Source: Muribaculaceae bacterium Isolate-002 (NCI) (GTDB lineage: Bacteria; Bacteroidota; Bacteroidia; Bacteroidales; Muribaculaceae). Taken from it: a stretch of DNA of 45,218 nucleotides. Position numbers and translations under genes: made by a program. The stretch spans positions 1 through 45,218 of the forward strand of contig SCEG01000025.1 in assembly GCA_004102805.1 (NCBI GenBank), given 5' to 3'. This document shows, piece by piece, positions 42,600-45,218 of this stretch (position 1 is its first letter; every line of letters begins with the position of its first letter). Under the pieces are notes generated by a model, which saw nothing but the letters and a program-made list of their open reading frames with translations, searched no databases and had not been told where the DNA came from.

Positions 42600-44621
42600 A
42601 TGAATTCCAGATTAAAGACAATGTACACCCGTGGACTGACCTTCGGGTTGATGTCGATTGGCGTCGCCGGCATAGGCGTCGCCCAGAACAATGACAGCAG
42701 GTTTGACTCATTTCCGTCATACGCAGGAGAAGACCTCGAACTTGCAGTCAGCCCCCAAGGTATAAAATTTTCGCTATGGTCGCCGGAAGCCGATGCCGTC
42801 AGAGTACGCATCTACCCCACCGACCGCAATTCAAATCCCGTAGAGACCATAGACATGACGAAAGGCGATAACGGCGTATGGCGCGCAATCGCATCGTCAG
42901 ACCATGTAGGCCGTTTCTACACATTTCAGGTGTCGCACAATGGCAAATGGCTCGACGAGACACCAGGAGTTTGGGCAAAAGCCGTAGGCACGAACGGACT
43001 GCGCGCGGCCATAATCAACCTCGATGACACCGACCCTGCCGGATGGGAGGCCGATAAAGGCCCCAAAGTCGAAAGCATAAACGATGCTGTCATCTACGAG
43101 ATGCACCACCGCGACTTTTCAATGCATCCCTCAAGCGGAATTGTGCACAAAGGCAAATTTCTCGCGCTCACTGAAGATGGCACTACTACCCCACTCGGCG
43201 ACAAGACCGGCATCGACCACCTGAAAGAACTTGGTGTGACTCATGTGCATATTCTCCCTTCGTATGACTACAACAGCGTAGACGAAGCCAATCTGCCGGC
43301 GAACCAATACAACTGGGGATACGACCCGTATAATTATAATGCGCCTGAGGGTTCATATTCGACAGACCCCGCAAATCCGACAGCCCGCATACGCGAAATG
43401 AAGGAGATGATAAAAGCTCTGCACGACGCCGGCATAGGCGTTGTCATGGATGTTGTATACAACCACACAGCCAACAACGATGACTCGAACTTCTCTCTCA
43501 CCGCGCCCGGATATTACTATCGCCACCGCGCCGACGGCTCATACAGCGACGCATCAGGCTGCGGAAACGAAACCGCATCGGAGCGCCAGCAGATGCGTGA
43601 TTTCATAGTGAACTCAGTAAAATACTGGGCAAAGGAATATCATATCGACGGATTTCGTTTCGACCTCATGGCAATACATGACACTGAAACGATGAATCAG
43701 GTAGCCCGCGAACTCAAGGAAATCAACCCCTCGATTTTCGTATATGGCGAAGGCTGGACCGCCGGCGACTCGCCCCTGCCCATAGAACGCAGAGCTCTCA
43801 AAGAGAATGTAGCCAAAATGGAAGGCATCGCTGTTTTCTCCGATGACATCCGTGATGCCATAAAAGGCCATTACTCAAACGCCGCCGACCGCGGTTTCGC
43901 CACAGGAAAGCCGGGCAATGAGGAAACCGTGAAAATCGGCATCGTCGCAGCCACAGCACATCCGCAGGTCGACTACAGCAAAGGCAACAACTCTAAATTT
44001 GCATACGCCACCTCGCCGGCGCAGATCATCAACTACGTTTCATGTCACGATGACCTCACGCTCACCGACAAACTCGCCAAATCGATGCCCGACGCGAGCA
44101 CAGATGACCGTCTGCGTGCCGCCAAACTCGCCCAGACGATTGTTTTCACATCGCAAGGCACTCCGTTTATGTTTTCCGGCGAAGAGGTGTTCCGCGACAA
44201 ACATGGCGAGCACAACTCCTACAAGTCGCCCGACTCAATCAACGCCATCGACTGGACACAGAAACACACATACGCCGACCAGTTCAACTACTACAAAGAG
44301 TTAATCAGACTGCGCAAAGAGCACCCGGCATTCCGCATGCGCACTGCCGATGAAATCGCCCGCAATATCGTGTTTGACAAAGTCAACGAACCCAATCTGA
44401 TAAGCTACTCCATAAAGAACAATGCCAACGGCGACGAGTGGAAGGAGATTAAACTCGTGTTCAACGGCGGTGATGACGCCAAAACCGTCAAAGTAGGCAA
44501 AGGCGACTGGACAATCGTTGCAGAAGATGGCCGCATCAATGCCGACGGCCTCGGCACTACCCGTGGCGGCAACATCACCGTAGCACCCCGATCCGCCCTT
44601 ATCCTCGCCCGTACCAAATAA
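42600..44621 (+). CDS. pulA: Type I pullulanase-like GH13 glycoside hydrolase
   Basis: The enzyme cleaves alpha-1,6 branch points of pullulan, starch or glycogen. In order: a signal peptide (about 1-29, ending GVAQN), a CBM48 domain (about 45-130, IKFSLWSPEADAVRVRIY), then GH13 with AVIYEMHHRDFS, YNWGYDPYNYNAPEGSY (the type I pullulanase signature YNWGYDP), VVMDVVYNHTA, GFRFDLMAI (nucleophile Asp), FVYGEGWTAGD (acid/base Glu), and NYVSCHDDLTL. The last 90 residues are the beta C-domain. At 673 residues it is complete. The export signal is striking because the neighbouring synthase and phosphorylase are cytosolic, so it probably works on dietary glucan or in the periplasm. A strong terminator follows. 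Confidence 0.92.
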   Translation: MNSRLKTMYTRGLTFGLMSIGVAGIGVAQNNDSRFDSFPSYAGEDLELAVSPQGIKFSLWSPEADAVRVRIYPTDRNSNPVETIDMTKGDNGVWRAIASSDHVGRFYTFQVSHNGKWLDETPGVWAKAVGTNGLRAAIINLDDTDPAGWEADKGPKVESINDAVIYEMHHRDFSMHPSSGIVHKGKFLALTEDGTTTPLGDKTGIDHLKELGVTHVHILPSYDYNSVDEANLPANQYNWGYDPYNYNAPEGSYSTDPANPTARIREMKEMIKALHDAGIGVVMDVVYNHTANNDDSNFSLTAPGYYYRHRADGSYSDASGCGNETASERQQMRDFIVNSVKYWAKEYHIDGFRFDLMAIHDTETMNQVARELKEINPSIFVYGEGWTAGDSPLPIERRALKENVAKMEGIAVFSDDIRDAIKGHYSNAADRGFATGKPGNEETVKIGIVAATAHPQVDYSKGNNSKFAYATSPAQIINYVSCHDDLTLTDKLAKSMPDASTDDRLRAAKLAQTIVFTSQGTPFMFSGEEVFRDKHGEHNSYKSPDSINAIDWTQKHTYADQFNYYKELIRLRKEHPAFRMRTADEIARNIVFDKVNEPNLISYSIKNNANGDEWKEIKLVFNGGDDAKTVKVGKGDWTIVAEDGRINADGLGTTRGGNITVAPRSALILARTK

Positions 44622-44644
44622 CTTTCTCAACAACATTACAAAAA

Positions 44645-44705
44645 CCTTGACAGGAGCACATGAGGGAAAATATATACTCCTCGTGTGCTCCTGTCAAGGC
44701 TTTTA
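44645..44705 (+). terminator. Rho-independent terminator of the pullulanase gene
   Basis: Arms 44645-44665 and 44679-44699 pair over 21 bases (one G-U wobble), each beginning or ending CCTTGACAGG. The loop is 13 nt. A TTTT run follows from 44701. It starts 24 nt after the stop. Confidence 0.93.
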
Positions 44706-44753
44706 TATTGCACGGCTTTTTCATTTAAGATAAAATAAAGCGTATACCTGCCC

Positions 44754-44780
44754 TTACCCGCTTCGGGCTGAAGCGGGTAA
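44754..44780. terminator. 11-bp hairpin between the pullulanase terminator and the IS element
   Basis: TTACCCGCTTC (44754-44764) and GAAGCGGGTAA (44770-44780) are exact reverse complements with a 5-nt loop. On the minus strand it is 81 nt after the transposase stop. There is no T tract, so it may be an inverted repeat of another kind. No gene lies in 44706-44860. Confidence 0.4.
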
Positions 44781-44860
44781 TCTGTTATATCTGTATTTCA
44801 GTTGTTTATCTCTTCGTTAAAATCTTATTTTTTTCATTTTTGGCTTAAAAATCGCATTAG

Positions 44861-45218
44861 TCAGGTAAAGCTCATCGAGATATGTCTGATCAGTTCGGCC
44901 ATGCCTTTATTCTTATCCGATTGTTTTTTGCGAAGTCCTTTCCATATTGAGAACACCGAGTAAACGATTCTCTGTATGGTGTCGAGGTTTCGGGCAGCTC
45001 TCGTCGACTTGCGTTTTATATTGTCCTGCTGAAGATTGTGGTCCAGTCCCCAATGCATGCTTTCTATCGACCAGTGGTTGCGTACGATGGCTCCGGGCTG
45101 CGGAGTATCCGTGGGCATACTGCTGACGTACAGGCGTTTTTCTGAGGTGTGTACTCCTGTTGACTTTTTGACTGTGGACGATTCATACTCTATGATGGTC
45201 ATGTTTCCGCCCCATTTC
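44861..45218 (-). mobile_element. ISAs1-family transposase, C-terminal part (element continues past the window)
   Basis: The minus-strand frame is open from the window edge to the TGA at 44863-44861 and yields about 119 residues. It reads like the C-terminal third of an ISAs1 (H-repeat-associated) transposase: SSTVKKSTGVHTSEKRLYVSS, then the key block VRNHWSIESMHWGLDHNLQQD, split at the catalytic Glu of HWSIE, and NLDTIQRIVYSVFSIWKG. Family members are about 370 residues, so the start lies beyond 45218. The sequence CTTAAAAATCGCATTAG just after the stop (44844-44860) may be part of the terminal inverted repeat; the exact end and any target duplication cannot be set from this window. Confidence 0.88.

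Noticed and set aside
1..45218. CRISPR array, tRNA, rRNA, prophage or restriction/defence genes
   Set aside because: Read by eye on both strands, no regularly spaced repeat array, cloverleaf, rRNA block or defence gene could be supported.

Overview
The window is chromosomal DNA of a Bacteroidota member, order Bacteroidales, and probably a gut Muribaculaceae-like organism. The order-level call rests on several things: promoters of the TTG-N19/20-TAnnTTTG type ahead of many genes, PorQ and DUF4835 (type IX secretion) proteins, an RprX/RprY-type two-component pair, a GT3 glycogen synthase beside a long alpha-glucan phosphorylase, and near absence of Shine-Dalgarno sites. The family-level call is an inference from the roughly 50% GC of most genes and the gene set. 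Most of the window is core genome.

Layout. 1-7.2 kb: the tail of an unknown gene, a 6-TM ion-channel-like protein with an abnormal selectivity filter, rmuC behind a promoter wrapped in a 12-bp inverted repeat, an ECF sigma factor (minus strand), a dCMP deaminase, an S41 protease, 5-formyl-THF cyclo-ligase and a GYF_2 membrane protein. 7.2-17.4 kb: an ABC-F ATPase, then a tightly packed plus-strand run dnaN, DnaQ-like exonuclease, coaBC, DUF4835, recN, rlmB, then purT and a terminator. 17.4-17.8 kb: a frameshifted remnant of a GH95-type fucosidase. 17.9-25.0 kb: dnaG, porQ, cmk, ispH, a small lipoprotein and an A/T-rich DUF3943 gene.

25.2-34.4 kb is minus strand: rprX-rprY, nhaA, lepA, a secreted 21-residue-repeat LRR protein and dnaB, several with clear hairpin terminators. 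34.5-37.3 kb is plus strand: ispE, then grpE-dnaJ behind a sequence that fits the sigma-54 -24/-12 pattern. 37.4-44.7 kb is a glycogen/alpha-glucan locus: glycogen synthase and phosphorylase (minus strand operon), a tiny secreted protein made almost only of a type IX-sorting-like C-terminal fold, and an exported type I pullulanase. The right edge enters an ISAs1-family insertion sequence.

Functionally the window brings together replication and repair (dnaN, DnaQ-like, dnaG, dnaB, recN, rmuC), isoprenoid synthesis by the MEP route (ispE, ispH), chaperones, envelope sensing, ion homeostasis and storage-glucan turnover. I see no CRISPR array, tRNA, rRNA, prophage or obvious defence island. The most interesting unexplained items are the rmuC promoter inverted repeat, the GTAACA cluster between the sigma factor and dCMP deaminase, the CoaC active-site substitutions in CoaBC, the aberrant channel filter, the sigma-54-like site before grpE, and the stand-alone sorting-domain protein. 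All readings are by eye; no database search was run.
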